DNA of 64,000 nt from an uncultured Bacteroidales bacterium (GCA_905234285.1 CAJOHK010000003.1:24785-88784), one strand, 5' to 3'; numbered from the stretch's first letter, positions 9,578 through 20,050 are shown. Notes: a model not told the origin generated them from the sequence alone. Translations and numbers: made by a program.

Positions 9578-12500
9578 TTATTGAACTTTTACGCGGGTTC
9601 CGTCGGCCTGGACTGCCCAGAGGGAGGTGCCCGACAGGGTTACAGGCGACGTAAACGTAAACAAATTGGAGAAATACAGCAAATCTCCTTCTGAGGTGGT
9701 GCCGCGGCGAACCTCCACGGCCACAGCCTCGTCGCAGTCGGACAGGGAGACCTTGGAGCCTTCAATCTTGGCCTTGGGCGTCTTGGTGATAGCCTTCTTA
9801 TCCTTGAACTGCGTATAGAAACCCATCTCGCTGTAGGTGGTACCGCCATGCTTGGTGCGGTCCTCCAGATACTGGATAGGCGCAGCCTTGGGCAGGTTCA
9901 TGTCACGAACGCGGGCCTTGGATTCGTTAATCATGGAGGTGGTAACCGTGTACTTGGTACTGCCGTACTGGCTGTAAGTCTCGTCAATGGTCCTGAAGAA
10001 TCCCCAGGCATCGAAGAACTCGGTAAGGTCTTCGCCGGACACGACGCAGCAAGCCTCATAGTACTTAAGCTGGCACAGGCCGGCATTCTCGGCCAGACCG
10101 TAATAGTTCAGGGCCTCGTGGTTGGGAAGCTGATGACCATCGCGGAAGTAATTGAACAGGGCCGGGAAGAAATCTTCCTTGAAGCCGCACTTATGGTAGT
10201 AGTTCCAAAGCTGCCAGTTCAGGCGCATGTGCAGCTCGGGGTCTTCGCCCTGATAGCTGCCATCGCCAAGAACAGCCCAGGGACGACTCTTGGCGTAGTC
10301 GGCGGCCAGGTCACTGATCTTTTTACCGCGGGACCAGCGGGTGGCGTTGGGGTAAGATTCTCCATTGGCCGTGGCGAGTTTCATCACGCAGTAGTTGGAG
10401 AACAGGTTGTTGGAACTCTCTGTGGTGGAACGCCAGTTGATGGCCATCTGGTTCACATGGCCCATTTCGTGGGCGGGACCCCAGATGTTTCCCTGGCCCT
10501 CGCCTTCCTGCATCTTCTCCCGGGAGCCGATGGCGGCGATGGTGCTGATACCAAACTGCACACGGCGGTTCATGGCATTCATGTAAACATCGGGGTTGGA
10601 GCTGGTAACTGCCATCATGTGATTATTGAACCACTTGACTTTGTCCAGGCCCATGAGCTCGTGCTCCCAGCGGGTAATGTCATCCCACACGCCGATGCCG
10701 CTGCGAATGCTGTTGGGCCAGTCGCTGCGCAGCTGGTTGGTATGGAACAGGAACATACATTTCTCGCCCTTAACGGTAAAGTACTTGTAGGTGCAGTGAT
10801 TCAGCAGTTCCTTGTAGCGATCGTCGTCGTGGCGGGCAGGATCGAAGTAACCCTGCACTGTGCCGCAGCCGGGCAGGATATGCACCTTGACAGACTTGAA
10901 GGTGGATATATCCTGACGGTTGTCTGCGGGAACGATGTTGTAAATATAGGCCATACCGCTGGCGGTAATGCGCACGGTGTTGATACCGGCATTGAGCGCG
11001 GTTTGCTGGTCGATGTTCTCGTTCTCACCGCCGCCGCCATAGTTGGGGCCGTATTCGTCGGACTCGCCGTACACCGCCAGGGCCACCGTCTGGCCGACAG
11101 GGATCTGGTCTACGCAAACCAGGAGATCCTGGCCGTTCTTGACCTCGATGCCGGTGGGGTTGTTCATGGAGGTGTAATACTGCATTACCAGGGCCCTGTT
11201 CACACGACTGTCGCTGTAAGGCTCATAGGTGTGGATGCGGAAGTCTTTCTCGTTCTCGTTGTATGTATTGTTGAACAGCGGCATGGCTACGTTGGCAGCC
11301 AGGTAAGGAGCGACACCGTTGAGCTTGATGATGTCCTTCTTGGTAATGCCTTCCTTGAGCTCGGAGCAGGACATGTCGGTGAAGATCTTGCCAATCCAAT
11401 CGTTCACCTGGGCGCTGTTGCTGTTGAAGAACTCTACCTCGGCGGTGCAAATGTAATTGCCGTCGTCGTGCGTGCCGGGATCACCGTTCTCGATCTCGAT
11501 CTTCATCCAGGTGGCATTCTGGACGGGCGTATCCAGGTAGGCGGTCTGATAGCCGCCACGGCCGCCGAAGTCGTAGGACTGGGCCAGGATGTACTGGTCA
11601 TCCTCGGCCGTCTTGTAGTAGACATTGAACTGGCCGATCTGGCCGCGCCCATGCGTACCATTGCCCGACGAGGTGCCGCGGTGCATGATGCTGATGTAGT
11701 CTATGCGCTGGTCGCCGAAGAACTCGAATTCCCACACAACCGGGAAAACGGTAGCGCCGTCGCCGGCGGGAGAATGGTAGAAGGTACCGTAGTTACCGTC
11801 CGAGAGGGCTTCGGCGTGGCCGCTATAGTTGTCATCGTCCTGATTGACGCGCACAGAAAGCGGAGCCACTTTGTCGGCCTTGAAAATCTCGGGGTCGGTG
11901 ACGGAAATACTGTTCTGCGTCACTATGCACTTGGTGTTGGCCTTGCTCTCGGAGCTGTTGAGCGCCTTGAGAGGGATGGAAGCACTGCGCTTGTAGGGCA
12001 GTTCGTTCACATCTACCTGGAAGACAAAGCTGGTGGTGGCAAAAGCCTTGGTGCTGCTTTCCAGGCCCGAGAAACGGATCCACTTATCGCCGTCCTCGGA
12101 GTCATATTCGGGCTTCTGAACCTGGGACTCGTCCAGGTTCACGTTGGAAGCCACGGATACCACCACCGTGCCGCCCTCGGGACCCACCGTCACGTCTTTG
12201 ACGATGATGGCGGGGCCGTAACCGAACTGGGCCACGGACAGGGTGTAGCTGGAGGTGCCGCCCTGGACTTTCACCAGGGCACGGCGTACGCTCTCCTTAT
12301 CCTTGTTGTCGCTCACCGAGATCATGACGCCCTTTTGGGCCGTAAGGCTGCGGCCCACCTGGCACCAGTCGGCGCTGGACTCGAATTTCCACTGGTCCTC
12401 GGGGACATTGGTGGTAACCGGAATAAAGGCTACCTGAGCATTCTGTTCCAGAACGACCACGGCATAGGTATCCATATCTATCTGGAAGGTGCCGTCACTG

Positions 12501-12580
12501 AGCTCTTTCTCCTTGTTACAGGCTGCCAGTGCGCACACGGCTAAGGCCAGAATTCCTATGTGTTTGATAATGGATTTCAT
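9578..12580 (-). CDS. M60-like (mucinase-type) zinc metallopeptidase lipoprotein
   Basis: 1000 residues; lipobox Cys21 (LAAC). Residues about 30-115 resemble a BACON domain (SSADWCQVGRSLTAQKG), a second beta-sandwich follows to about 230, and an F5/8 type C domain covers about 240-395. The M60-like peptidase domain spans about 410-860 with HEMGHVNQ (His704, Glu705, His708), the gluzincin motif of enhancin/M60 enzymes. Family members cleave mucins next to O-glycans. Together with the sialidase in the same operon this points to mucin breakdown at the cell surface. A C-terminal beta-sandwich ends the protein. The gap to the upstream lipoprotein is 9 bp. Confidence 0.9.
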   Translation of the reverse strand: MKSIIKHIGILALAVCALAACNKEKELSDGTFQIDMDTYAVVVLEQNAQVAFIPVTTNVPEDQWKFESSADWCQVGRSLTAQKGVMISVSDNKDKESVRRALVKVQGGTSSYTLSVAQFGYGPAIIVKDVTVGPEGGTVVVSVASNVNLDESQVQKPEYDSEDGDKWIRFSGLESSTKAFATTSFVFQVDVNELPYKRSASIPLKALNSSESKANTKCIVTQNSISVTDPEIFKADKVAPLSVRVNQDDDNYSGHAEALSDGNYGTFYHSPAGDGATVFPVVWEFEFFGDQRIDYISIMHRGTSSGNGTHGRGQIGQFNVYYKTAEDDQYILAQSYDFGGRGGYQTAYLDTPVQNATWMKIEIENGDPGTHDDGNYICTAEVEFFNSNSAQVNDWIGKIFTDMSCSELKEGITKKDIIKLNGVAPYLAANVAMPLFNNTYNENEKDFRIHTYEPYSDSRVNRALVMQYYTSMNNPTGIEVKNGQDLLVCVDQIPVGQTVALAVYGESDEYGPNYGGGGENENIDQQTALNAGINTVRITASGMAYIYNIVPADNRQDISTFKSVKVHILPGCGTVQGYFDPARHDDDRYKELLNHCTYKYFTVKGEKCMFLFHTNQLRSDWPNSIRSGIGVWDDITRWEHELMGLDKVKWFNNHMMAVTSSNPDVYMNAMNRRVQFGISTIAAIGSREKMQEGEGQGNIWGPAHEMGHVNQMAINWRSTTESSNNLFSNYCVMKLATANGESYPNATRWSRGKKISDLAADYAKSRPWAVLGDGSYQGEDPELHMRLNWQLWNYYHKCGFKEDFFPALFNYFRDGHQLPNHEALNYYGLAENAGLCQLKYYEACCVVSGEDLTEFFDAWGFFRTIDETYSQYGSTKYTVTTSMINESKARVRDMNLPKAAPIQYLEDRTKHGGTTYSEMGFYTQFKDKKAITKTPKAKIEGSKVSLSDCDEAVAVEVRRGTTSEGDLLYFSNLFTFTSPVTLSGTSLWAVQADGTRVKVQ

Positions 12581-12589
12581 AGTCTTATA

Positions 12590-14032
12590 CTAATTGTCTG
12601 AGGTTCCATAAAGTTCCAGTTCGGCCAGGGCCACCCACTTGGGACTGGAAGCGTAATTGACGCGAAGGTCGCCGGCTATAGACTCGGCAATACCAAAGCG
12701 GATGTACTTGAAGTTGGAGGTATGCTTCATGACAGGAAGGGTGAACCAGGTAGCTGCAGAGGTGGGCATCTCCGGGTCGGCGACATCGCCGTTATCAATC
12801 ACCTCCCAGTTGGTCTTGTCGTTGCTCACGCCCACCACAATGTGCGTAGGAACGCCATTGGGGTTATTGGCACGGGTGCAGTAGGACATCACGATGGCCT
12901 TGAGCGGAGACTTGAGGGAAATATCCACGTAGATGCCGTATACGGGATCTGCGTTGGTTACCGATCCGCTCCAGGGCGAGTGCCAGTAGGTGGCGATATT
13001 GCCGTCTACCAGGGCCGGAGCACCGTCGCCGTCGCCGGCATGATTGGCGCTTACCTCTACCATATCGGAGCTGAGGGTAATCTTGTCGGGATCCATGCGC
13101 AAGTTGAGCAGGAAGTAGTTCTTCTTGGCGTCAATGACGAACTCGCTCTTGGAACAGTCTGTCACGATGATGGGAAGGGCATACTCTACCAGCATATCCA
13201 TATAGGCGCGGGTAATCTCCACGTCAAACTCTACATCCAGCTTGCCCTTGGTAAAGTGCAGTTCCGTGGTGGGAAGGTTGAAGGCCTTTGCGGGAAGCAG
13301 CGTATAGTTCTTTGCGTTGTTGTAGTTGTAGTCGGCCAGCCAGGCTTCGTCGCCGGGGGCGATGGAGCAGGTGAAATCCCACTGGTTCTCGTCCATGTTC
13401 AGCGACAGCGTGTTGCGGTAACTGGCCACGGCAGGACTGGCGTTGGTGTACTGGTGGGGCTCGATACCCGTGGTTTGCAGGGCCAGCTTGGGCACCTGGA
13501 TCTCCGGTTTGAGGACGATGAGGTTAATGTCGGACGAAACGGGTTCGTCGGCGAAAACCTGCAGGCCCAGCACATACTCGTTGTCGGGGTTGGCTTCCAT
13601 AAGGGCGCTCAGGGCCACGGTCTTGAGACTCACGTACACCACCTGGTATGCATCATCGGAACCAAAGTCCAGGTTTACCTTGGCCTGGTCCGGGAGCGGA
13701 TTCTTGTCGGCATCCGTGAACGAGAACAACGATGCGGGAATGAGCGTGAAATTGGTTTCCTTAGAGGTATTGTACATGGACATCTGGGCCTGGTCGAAGG
13801 GAATGACCACGGCCGATGCCTTACCGTCCAGGTTGCGGCCGCTCTTGCAAACGGGGATGCGGTAGAAACCGTCTTCTCCGGTGCGGAAGAGCGTCAGGTT
13901 CTGTTCACCGCCGTTACGGAAGTATACCATAGTCTGGAATTCTTCCATATTGTCCGAGCGATGATCCTCGCAGGCAGCAGCGGCGAAAAGGGCCAGCGCT
14001 GCGGGTATCAAATATTTGAAAATGGTTTTCAT
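12590..14032 (-). CDS. DUF1735 / discoidin surface glycan-binding lipoprotein
   Basis: 480 residues; lipobox Cys21 (AAAC). Two DUF1735-like beta-sandwich segments (about 30-175 and 180-320) precede an F5/8 type C domain (about 330-478) with ALVDGNIATYWHSPW. This BT_3987-like arrangement directly downstream of a SusD gene usually marks a surface glycan-binding protein that works with SusCD. No catalytic residues are visible. Its discoidin domain is closely similar to that of the lipoprotein ending at 225, so the two may bind the same ligand. Confidence 0.8.
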   Translation of the reverse strand: MKTIFKYLIPAALALFAAAACEDHRSDNMEEFQTMVYFRNGGEQNLTLFRTGEDGFYRIPVCKSGRNLDGKASAVVIPFDQAQMSMYNTSKETNFTLIPASLFSFTDADKNPLPDQAKVNLDFGSDDAYQVVYVSLKTVALSALMEANPDNEYVLGLQVFADEPVSSDINLIVLKPEIQVPKLALQTTGIEPHQYTNASPAVASYRNTLSLNMDENQWDFTCSIAPGDEAWLADYNYNNAKNYTLLPAKAFNLPTTELHFTKGKLDVEFDVEITRAYMDMLVEYALPIIVTDCSKSEFVIDAKKNYFLLNLRMDPDKITLSSDMVEVSANHAGDGDGAPALVDGNIATYWHSPWSGSVTNADPVYGIYVDISLKSPLKAIVMSYCTRANNPNGVPTHIVVGVSNDKTNWEVIDNGDVADPEMPTSAATWFTLPVMKHTSNFKYIRFGIAESIAGDLRVNYASSPKWVALAELELYGTSDN

Positions 14033-14052
14033 CTTTCTTCGGGGTTAGCGGT

Positions 14053-15954
14053 TTACCATCCTAAGTTCTGGGTGAGGAGCTTGTTACGGTCCAGTTCCCG
14101 CTGCAGGAAAGGATACAGGTAGTGGTTATTGCGGAACACGCGGGTCTCGGCCACTTTACGCTTCCACATCTCGGCGGGAGCCGTTGTGGCCGAGCGGCTG
14201 CTCACTACGTCGGTGTCCAGGCCATAGACAGGGCCATTGCACACATCGGTGGCAATCATCCAGGTGCGGGTGTCATAGTAGCGGTGACCTTCCTGGGCCA
14301 GCTCTACCTGACGCTCGCGGTGGATCAGGTCGATGAGTTCCTCTGTAGTAGCATCAGGATAGGCCGATGCATCGGTGATGGAAGGCATGCCCGAGCGCTC
14401 GCGCAGGGCATCCCAGTAGCGCATGGCCTCTTCCAGGTCTACGCCCTCGCCGCTGACACCGCGGCTAATGCACTCAAGCACGGCCTCGATGTAGTTCAGG
14501 TAAATCTCGGCGTAGCGGAAGGTGGGGAAGGTAACATTGCCCCACTGACCCTGATAGGAGTCTACGGTGTGGTCGTACCACTTGTTCACCAGATAACCCG
14601 TGATGGGATAGTCGTGGGTGGTATGGCCCACGGCACCGTTGGCAAAGAAAGCGCGTCCAACAGCGTCGCCATGCTTCCAGCCGGTTCCGGGCCAGTAAAC
14701 GGTCACATAGAAGCGGGGTTCGCGGCCACTGTACATGCGGGGCGAGTTGGACGTAGCGTCGTCGTCGCTGCACTTGAGGGCCTTGAGGAAAGGATTCACG
14801 ATGGGCGTGAGGTCAAACTCGCGGTCTGCGCTGGGATATCCCGAGCGGCTGTCGATGATGGGGCCGCCATTGCGGTCGTAGCCAGTGACAGGATAGCGGC
14901 CGCCAGCCATGGCATAGGCATCTACCGAGGACTGGGTAGGACCCCATCCACCGTAGGCCGTACCCGTGGCGATGTCGGTGGGAGCGGTATGTGCGCCCAG
15001 CGCCCAGCGGCTCTGGTAACCGCCGCCGCAGAAGATGAGCTCATCGTTCCATTCCTCGTGGAAAATACCGTAATAATTGAGGTAAGGATTGTCGGGGTTG
15101 TCCTTGTCCTTATACAGGCTGTACACGCCCAGATCGATGACGCGCTTGGCAGCCTGAGCGGCCAGGAGCCACTTCTGAGGATCTTCCTCTACAGGGAACA
15201 GGTTGGTGCCGTCGGGGTTGCGGACGGTGCGGTACATGCTGGCGCCGTTAAACAGCGGACGGGCGCTGTACAGTTGCAGGCGGGAAATGACGGCCAGGGC
15301 GGCGCCGCGGGTGGGCAGGCCGTAGTTGGCACTGGTAAGGGTAGCCGGGAGATTCTCGGCGCAGTAGGTCATTTCGCTCACCACATAGTTCACGCATTCG
15401 TCCCAGGTGTTGCGGGGACGCTGCAGGTCCTGGGTGCTGGCGGTGAAGTCCATAAGATCGTCCCCCACCAGGAAGACAGGGCCGTAGTCGCGCATGAGCA
15501 ACCAATAAAGGTACGCGCGCGCGAACCGGGTGCAGTCGTAGTACAGCTGCAGCTGGGTCTTACGGGAAGCGTCCGACTGCAGCACAGGATCTGAGCAGGA
15601 AAGCGCGTTCTTTAGGAAGATGTTGCAATCGCGGATGCCCTGATACCGGTTGTTGAATTGGTCGTTGGGCACCGTGGTGGCGTTCCAGGAGCCAAAGTTG
15701 ATATAGCGGTAATTGTAGTTCCAGGTCATGGATGCCTCATCCGTGGCCCCAAAGATGGGCGTTCCGTTATAGAAGCTGGTAGCATCTACGGGAAGATAGC
15801 CCCAGCAGTTGTAGAAATACTGGCGGGTATAGCTGTAGGAGGCCCAGATCTTTTCCTCGGTGAGCGTCTCGTCTTCCTGACGGTCCAGGAACTTGTCACA
15901 GGCCGTGGCAAGGAGCGCCGAAAGAGCAATGAGTATATAGAGAGTCTTTTTCAT
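14053..15954 (-). CDS. SusD/RagB-family nutrient-binding lipoprotein
   Basis: 633 residues; lipobox Cys19 (ATAC) followed by DKFLDRQ, the usual SusD start. The fold is recognisable from LRxYFYNCWGYLP near the start, a long helical middle with RAYLYWLLMRDYGP, and a C-terminal stretch with AEIYLNYIEA and IHRERQVELAQEGHRYYDTRTW. SusD caps the SusC barrel from outside and delivers glycans into it. It lies 12 bp downstream of susC, the standard pairing. Confidence 0.93.
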   Translation of the reverse strand: MKKTLYILIALSALLATACDKFLDRQEDETLTEEKIWASYSYTRQYFYNCWGYLPVDATSFYNGTPIFGATDEASMTWNYNYRYINFGSWNATTVPNDQFNNRYQGIRDCNIFLKNALSCSDPVLQSDASRKTQLQLYYDCTRFARAYLYWLLMRDYGPVFLVGDDLMDFTASTQDLQRPRNTWDECVNYVVSEMTYCAENLPATLTSANYGLPTRGAALAVISRLQLYSARPLFNGASMYRTVRNPDGTNLFPVEEDPQKWLLAAQAAKRVIDLGVYSLYKDKDNPDNPYLNYYGIFHEEWNDELIFCGGGYQSRWALGAHTAPTDIATGTAYGGWGPTQSSVDAYAMAGGRYPVTGYDRNGGPIIDSRSGYPSADREFDLTPIVNPFLKALKCSDDDATSNSPRMYSGREPRFYVTVYWPGTGWKHGDAVGRAFFANGAVGHTTHDYPITGYLVNKWYDHTVDSYQGQWGNVTFPTFRYAEIYLNYIEAVLECISRGVSGEGVDLEEAMRYWDALRERSGMPSITDASAYPDATTEELIDLIHRERQVELAQEGHRYYDTRTWMIATDVCNGPVYGLDTDVVSSRSATTAPAEMWKRKVAETRVFRNNHYLYPFLQRELDRNKLLTQNLGW

Positions 15955-15966
15955 ATCCGCAATCTA

Positions 15967-18900
15967 TTAGAAGTTAGCGTTAAGGCCGAAGGAATAGACC
16001 CGGTTGTTAGGATAGGAGGCGCCTTGGCCGCCGCCTTGCTCGGGATCCCACAGTTTGAACTTGGAGAAGGTAAGCAGGTTGTTACCGGAGACATAGACGC
16101 GTACACTCTTAATGAAGCGCACGCGGGTCATCCACTTCTTGGGCAGGGAATAACCAATCTCTACGTTCTTGAGTCGGAGGAAGGATCCGTCGCGCTGCCA
16201 CCAGGACGATGTCTGGCTGTTGTTGGAGGAACCGGCCGCCGATCCGATGGAAAGGCGGGGATAGACGGCTTCCCCGGCGTGAGACATATCCTCGCCGTTG
16301 TTGGTGAGGCGGTCCCAACCCTTGTCCCAGACATCGAACTGAACGGCTGCGCGCTCGATAGCGGTGGAGGAGAAGGGCGAGGTGAGCGAGGAACCGCTGA
16401 TGAAGAAGTTCACGTTAGCGATGCCCTGGAAGAACACGTTAAAGTCAAAGCCTTTATACTCGGCGTTCAGGCCAAAGCCATAGGTGATTTCGGGGAGGGT
16501 GGTATAACCCAGATAAATCTGGTCGTCGGCATCGATGCGGCCGTCACCGTTGATATCCTGGTACTTGATGTCACCCACGCGGTATTCGCCAAAGGTCTGG
16601 ACGGGCGAGTTGGCAATTTCTTCCTCGCTCTCGAACAGGCCGATGGCCAGCAGGCCCCAAGGCTGGGATGCACCCACGCCGTAAGGCTTGCCGATGCGGT
16701 TCTGGTATTTATACTTCCAGTCGGGCTCGTCGTTGTTGACCAGGGTGTTGCGGTTGTAGGTAAAGTTACCACGGCCGGTAAAGAACCAGTCGCCGATTTG
16801 CTTGTGCCATTCGGCCGACATATCCACACCGCGGTTGCGGGTTTCACCCACGTTCACATAGGGCAGTTTGCTGGTGTTCTGCAAACCGGCGATGCCGGGC
16901 AGACCGCCGCGCAGCATGAGGATGCCGGTACGGTGGCTGTCAAAATAGTCGGCCATCACGCGGAGTTCCCGCCACAGCTCGAATTCTACACCCAGGTTGA
17001 GCTTAGTTTCCTCTTCCCAGGAGAAGTTGAGGTTCTCGGGGCGGCCGATGGCAAGACCGCTGCCGCCGTTGCCGCCGGTCTCGCCCAGGGTGGCGCTGTT
17101 ACCGCCGATGATGGTGGCAAGATACAGCCAGCGGGCGCCGCCAATCTGGTCGTTACCCACCTTACCGTAGGAGCCCTTGAACTTGAACATGTTTACCACG
17201 TTCTTGATGGGATTCCAGAACTTTTCTTCGGAAATCATGTAACCGGCACTCACGGCGGGGAAGAAACCGAAGCGGTGACCCGGGGCAAAATTCTCGGAGC
17301 CGTTGTAACCGATGTTGACCTCGGCGAAATAACGGTCCTTGAGGGCATAGGTGATACGACCGGCAATACCCTGGTTCTTGTACGGAAGCGATGTGGTGGC
17401 ATCTCCGCCCAGGGTGGTGCGCCGGATGGAATGGTTGTACAGGAACATGGCACCCACGCTATGGATGTCGTTGAAACGACGGTTCCACGTGAGGGAGCCT
17501 TCCAGATAGGTGTTCATGTTGGACGAGCCACTGGCGCTGTACGACAGCGAAGTGGTACCCTCTACCACGGGATCTCCGTAGATGAGGTTGCCGTCCTCGT
17601 CGCGGCCCGACGCGTGGTACTGGCGCGGCGTCTTGGTACGGCCCTGTTGCTGGTAGTTCTTGGCATCCCAGGAGAACTTGATGTTGGCCTTGAGGCCCTG
17701 CAGGGGCTCCCAGATATCAGTGAAATCCTGGGTGATGCCAATCACCGACTGCGCGCTGTTGGTGAAGGATTCATAATAACCCGTGTGCACCAGCAGGTTC
17801 CAGGGGTTCTCGTTGGTACCCGAGGGACGGGAGATGGTGCCATCCGAATATTCGTAAGGCACGGCGTTGGGCGAGGTAGAGAACGCCCAGCTCCAGATGG
17901 TTCCAGTAGAGGTACCCGGAGACACCTTGGTTTCGTAGATGTTGGCCATGTTCAGGCTCAGGATAGTGGACGGGGTGAGGTTGATGTCCACGTTGGCGCG
18001 GAAGTTAAACTTATCGTAGCTGATGGAGGAGTTGTAGTCGTAAATGTTCTTGGCATTCTTGAAAATGGAACTCTCCGTGAAGTAGCTGCCCGATATAAAG
18101 TAGCGCACTACGTCGGTACCGCCCGACACCGACACGTTCACGCGCTGGTTGAAGGCCAAGTCCTTGTACATGGTCTTCATCCAGTTCACGTCCGGATACA
18201 GGTCCGGGTCTGACTGATCGCGGTACTTCTGGATATCTTCCTCGGTGTAACGGGGTTCATCGGCCGCCCAGTTGTACATGGTAGCGAATTGCTCCGAGTT
18301 CACGAACTTGGGCATGATGAGCGGCTGGGTGATACCGGTTTCACTGCGCACATTCACCTTGGGACGGCCTATGTCACCCTTCTTGGTGGTGATGAGGATA
18401 ACGCCGTTAGCGCCGCGCACACCGTACACGGCCGATGCCGATGCATCTTTGAGGATGGAGAATGATGCAATATCGTCGGTATCTACCAGGTCGATAGAAC
18501 GCTCTACGCCGTCTACCAGCACCAGCGGAGTAGTGGTGCCCTGGAAGGAGGAGACGCCGCGGATGTAGAAGTCGGCCGAGGATTCACCCGGCTGACCCGA
18601 CCGCTGAACGGCTACCACACCCGACAGCTGACCGGCCAGACCAGTGGACAGCTTGGCGGATGGAACCTTGAGGTTGGCGGCGTCTACGGTAGCGATGGAG
18701 CCCACCACGGACTCACGCTTTTGGGTACCGTAACCCACCACCACTACCTCGTCCAGAGAGGTGGACTGAAGTTGCATTTGCACGTTGATTTCTGTACGGC
18801 TGTTGACGGGAACTTCCTGGTCGTCGTAACCCAGAGAGGAGAACACCAGGATACCACCGCCGCCGGCTGCGTCCACGGTGATGGAGTAGTGACCATCCAA

Positions 18901-19089
18901 ATCCGTGATTACGCCGATTACCGTATTCTTTACCAGAACGCCTGCTCCAATCATGGGTTCTCCAAGCTCGTCCAGGACGGTACCTTCGACGGTGAGCTTA
19001 CCCTGAGCAAACGCATCCGGAACGGCGCAGAATAATGCCGTCATGACGGCACAAACTGCGGCTAGGGAGGCTAAAAATTTGCTTCTCAT
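15967..19089 (-). CDS. SusC/RagA-family TonB-linked outer-membrane transporter
   Basis: 1040 residues. A signal peptide (to about residue 28, AFAQG) is followed by a carboxypeptidase-regulatory-like domain (TVEGTVLDELGEPMIGAGV), a plug domain with DEVVVVGYGTQKRESVVGS and the SILKDASASAVYGVRGANG motif, and a large beta-barrel ending in YSFGLNANF with C-terminal Phe. It imports large glycans or glycopeptides using TonB energy. First gene of the minus-strand locus; no adjacent sigma/anti-sigma pair or hybrid two-component regulator is present, so control must act from elsewhere. Confidence 0.95.
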   Translation of the reverse strand: MRSKFLASLAAVCAVMTALFCAVPDAFAQGKLTVEGTVLDELGEPMIGAGVLVKNTVIGVITDLDGHYSITVDAAGGGGILVFSSLGYDDQEVPVNSRTEINVQMQLQSTSLDEVVVVGYGTQKRESVVGSIATVDAANLKVPSAKLSTGLAGQLSGVVAVQRSGQPGESSADFYIRGVSSFQGTTTPLVLVDGVERSIDLVDTDDIASFSILKDASASAVYGVRGANGVILITTKKGDIGRPKVNVRSETGITQPLIMPKFVNSEQFATMYNWAADEPRYTEEDIQKYRDQSDPDLYPDVNWMKTMYKDLAFNQRVNVSVSGGTDVVRYFISGSYFTESSIFKNAKNIYDYNSSISYDKFNFRANVDINLTPSTILSLNMANIYETKVSPGTSTGTIWSWAFSTSPNAVPYEYSDGTISRPSGTNENPWNLLVHTGYYESFTNSAQSVIGITQDFTDIWEPLQGLKANIKFSWDAKNYQQQGRTKTPRQYHASGRDEDGNLIYGDPVVEGTTSLSYSASGSSNMNTYLEGSLTWNRRFNDIHSVGAMFLYNHSIRRTTLGGDATTSLPYKNQGIAGRITYALKDRYFAEVNIGYNGSENFAPGHRFGFFPAVSAGYMISEEKFWNPIKNVVNMFKFKGSYGKVGNDQIGGARWLYLATIIGGNSATLGETGGNGGSGLAIGRPENLNFSWEEETKLNLGVEFELWRELRVMADYFDSHRTGILMLRGGLPGIAGLQNTSKLPYVNVGETRNRGVDMSAEWHKQIGDWFFTGRGNFTYNRNTLVNNDEPDWKYKYQNRIGKPYGVGASQPWGLLAIGLFESEEEIANSPVQTFGEYRVGDIKYQDINGDGRIDADDQIYLGYTTLPEITYGFGLNAEYKGFDFNVFFQGIANVNFFISGSSLTSPFSSTAIERAAVQFDVWDKGWDRLTNNGEDMSHAGEAVYPRLSIGSAAGSSNNSQTSSWWQRDGSFLRLKNVEIGYSLPKKWMTRVRFIKSVRVYVSGNNLLTFSKFKLWDPEQGGGQGASYPNNRVYSFGLNANF

Positions 19090-19134
19090 TAGCTTTAGTG
19101 TTAATAATAGTATCGCAATATAGGCTTTATTTGG

Positions 19135-19142
19135 TATCTTTG
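19135..19142 (+). promoter_or_regulatory. -7 promoter box (TATCTTTG)
   Basis: Perfect match to the Bacteroidetes -7 consensus TAnnTTTG, 59 nt before the ATG at 19202. No good -33 TTTG is seen. The same 112-bp divergent region must also hold the susC promoter; on the minus strand the best -7 candidate (TTTATTTG, one mismatch) lies at about 19143-19150. Confidence 0.6.
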
Positions 19143-19201
19143 CAAATAAATAATTTTAATTTTAGCTCGGTTTTCGCCGTTTTACACACATTTAAGCCGA
19201 T

Positions 19202-20050
19202 ATGAAACGCCTCGCAATAATCGTTTTAGCACTCACTCTGGGCCTCTCTGCCATGGGTCAGGGACAAGTGACCACCAAAAAATACAGGCTGGCCGATTTT
19301 ACCGACAAAGTGACCAAAATTGTCCTGTCCGGCAACAGTCTCCTGGACGGCGCCCTCAGGCAGGAGGTCCTGAACACATGGACCATCTCGGCCTTTGAGT
19401 TCTGTACGGTGGACGAATTTCACGCCATCAAAGACCAGGATTTGTACTACTTTCTGCTGGCGGCCGAGAGCCGGTTCAAAGGAGAGGAAACGCCGGGCAT
19501 CCTGTTCCTTACCCTGGTAAAGGGCGGGCCCGATGCCGGCGAGGGCATTGCGGCCATGCCGGAGGTGATTTCCCTGCCGATTACATCGGCCGCTGGCAGC
19601 AGCGGACGGGACTTGGTGTATCTGGGCGCGCTGGTGCAGGCGGTGCAGGAGTTCACGCTGGCCGCCATTGAGAGTGAGAAAGTGGCCTACAGCGGCAGCG
19701 ACTGGTTCAACGGCCGCTATGCCCGCGAAGGCAAAATGCAAACGATCTGCCTGGCACAGGAAGACCTTGCCGAGAACCTGGACGAGGCCCAGCTCAAGAA
19801 GTTCATGGACGAGGACATCCATGTAGTGGAGGCCGACGAGGCCGACGCCGTTTACCAAAACGGGGACTACAACACGCTGGTGAGCTATGTGGTGGCACCT
19901 TTTATGCCGTCGGAGGGTTCCTACAGCTATCAGCTGCTGTTCCAGGCCCAGACGCACGCCCTGTTCTATATTCATCGGCATAAAATCAAGGCCAAGACGC
20001 CGGAGGGTTTCCTGGCCGAGGATCTGAAACGGCTGGCCCACAAACGATGA
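19202..20050 (+). CDS. Secreted protein of unknown function
   Basis: 282 residues with a Sec signal peptide (MKRLAIIVLALTLGLSAMGQ, cleavage near 20). I do not recognise the family. The mature protein has no transmembrane segment or obvious enzymatic motif. It overlaps the downstream M16 peptidase by 4 bp (ATGA), so the two are translationally coupled and perhaps functionally linked. It probably resides in the periplasm. A -7 box lies at 19135-19142. Confidence 0.75.
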   Translation: MKRLAIIVLALTLGLSAMGQGQVTTKKYRLADFTDKVTKIVLSGNSLLDGALRQEVLNTWTISAFEFCTVDEFHAIKDQDLYYFLLAAESRFKGEETPGILFLTLVKGGPDAGEGIAAMPEVISLPITSAAGSSGRDLVYLGALVQAVQEFTLAAIESEKVAYSGSDWFNGRYAREGKMQTICLAQEDLAENLDEAQLKKFMDEDIHVVEADEADAVYQNGDYNTLVSYVVAPFMPSEGSYSYQLLFQAQTHALFYIHRHKIKAKTPEGFLAEDLKRLAHKR

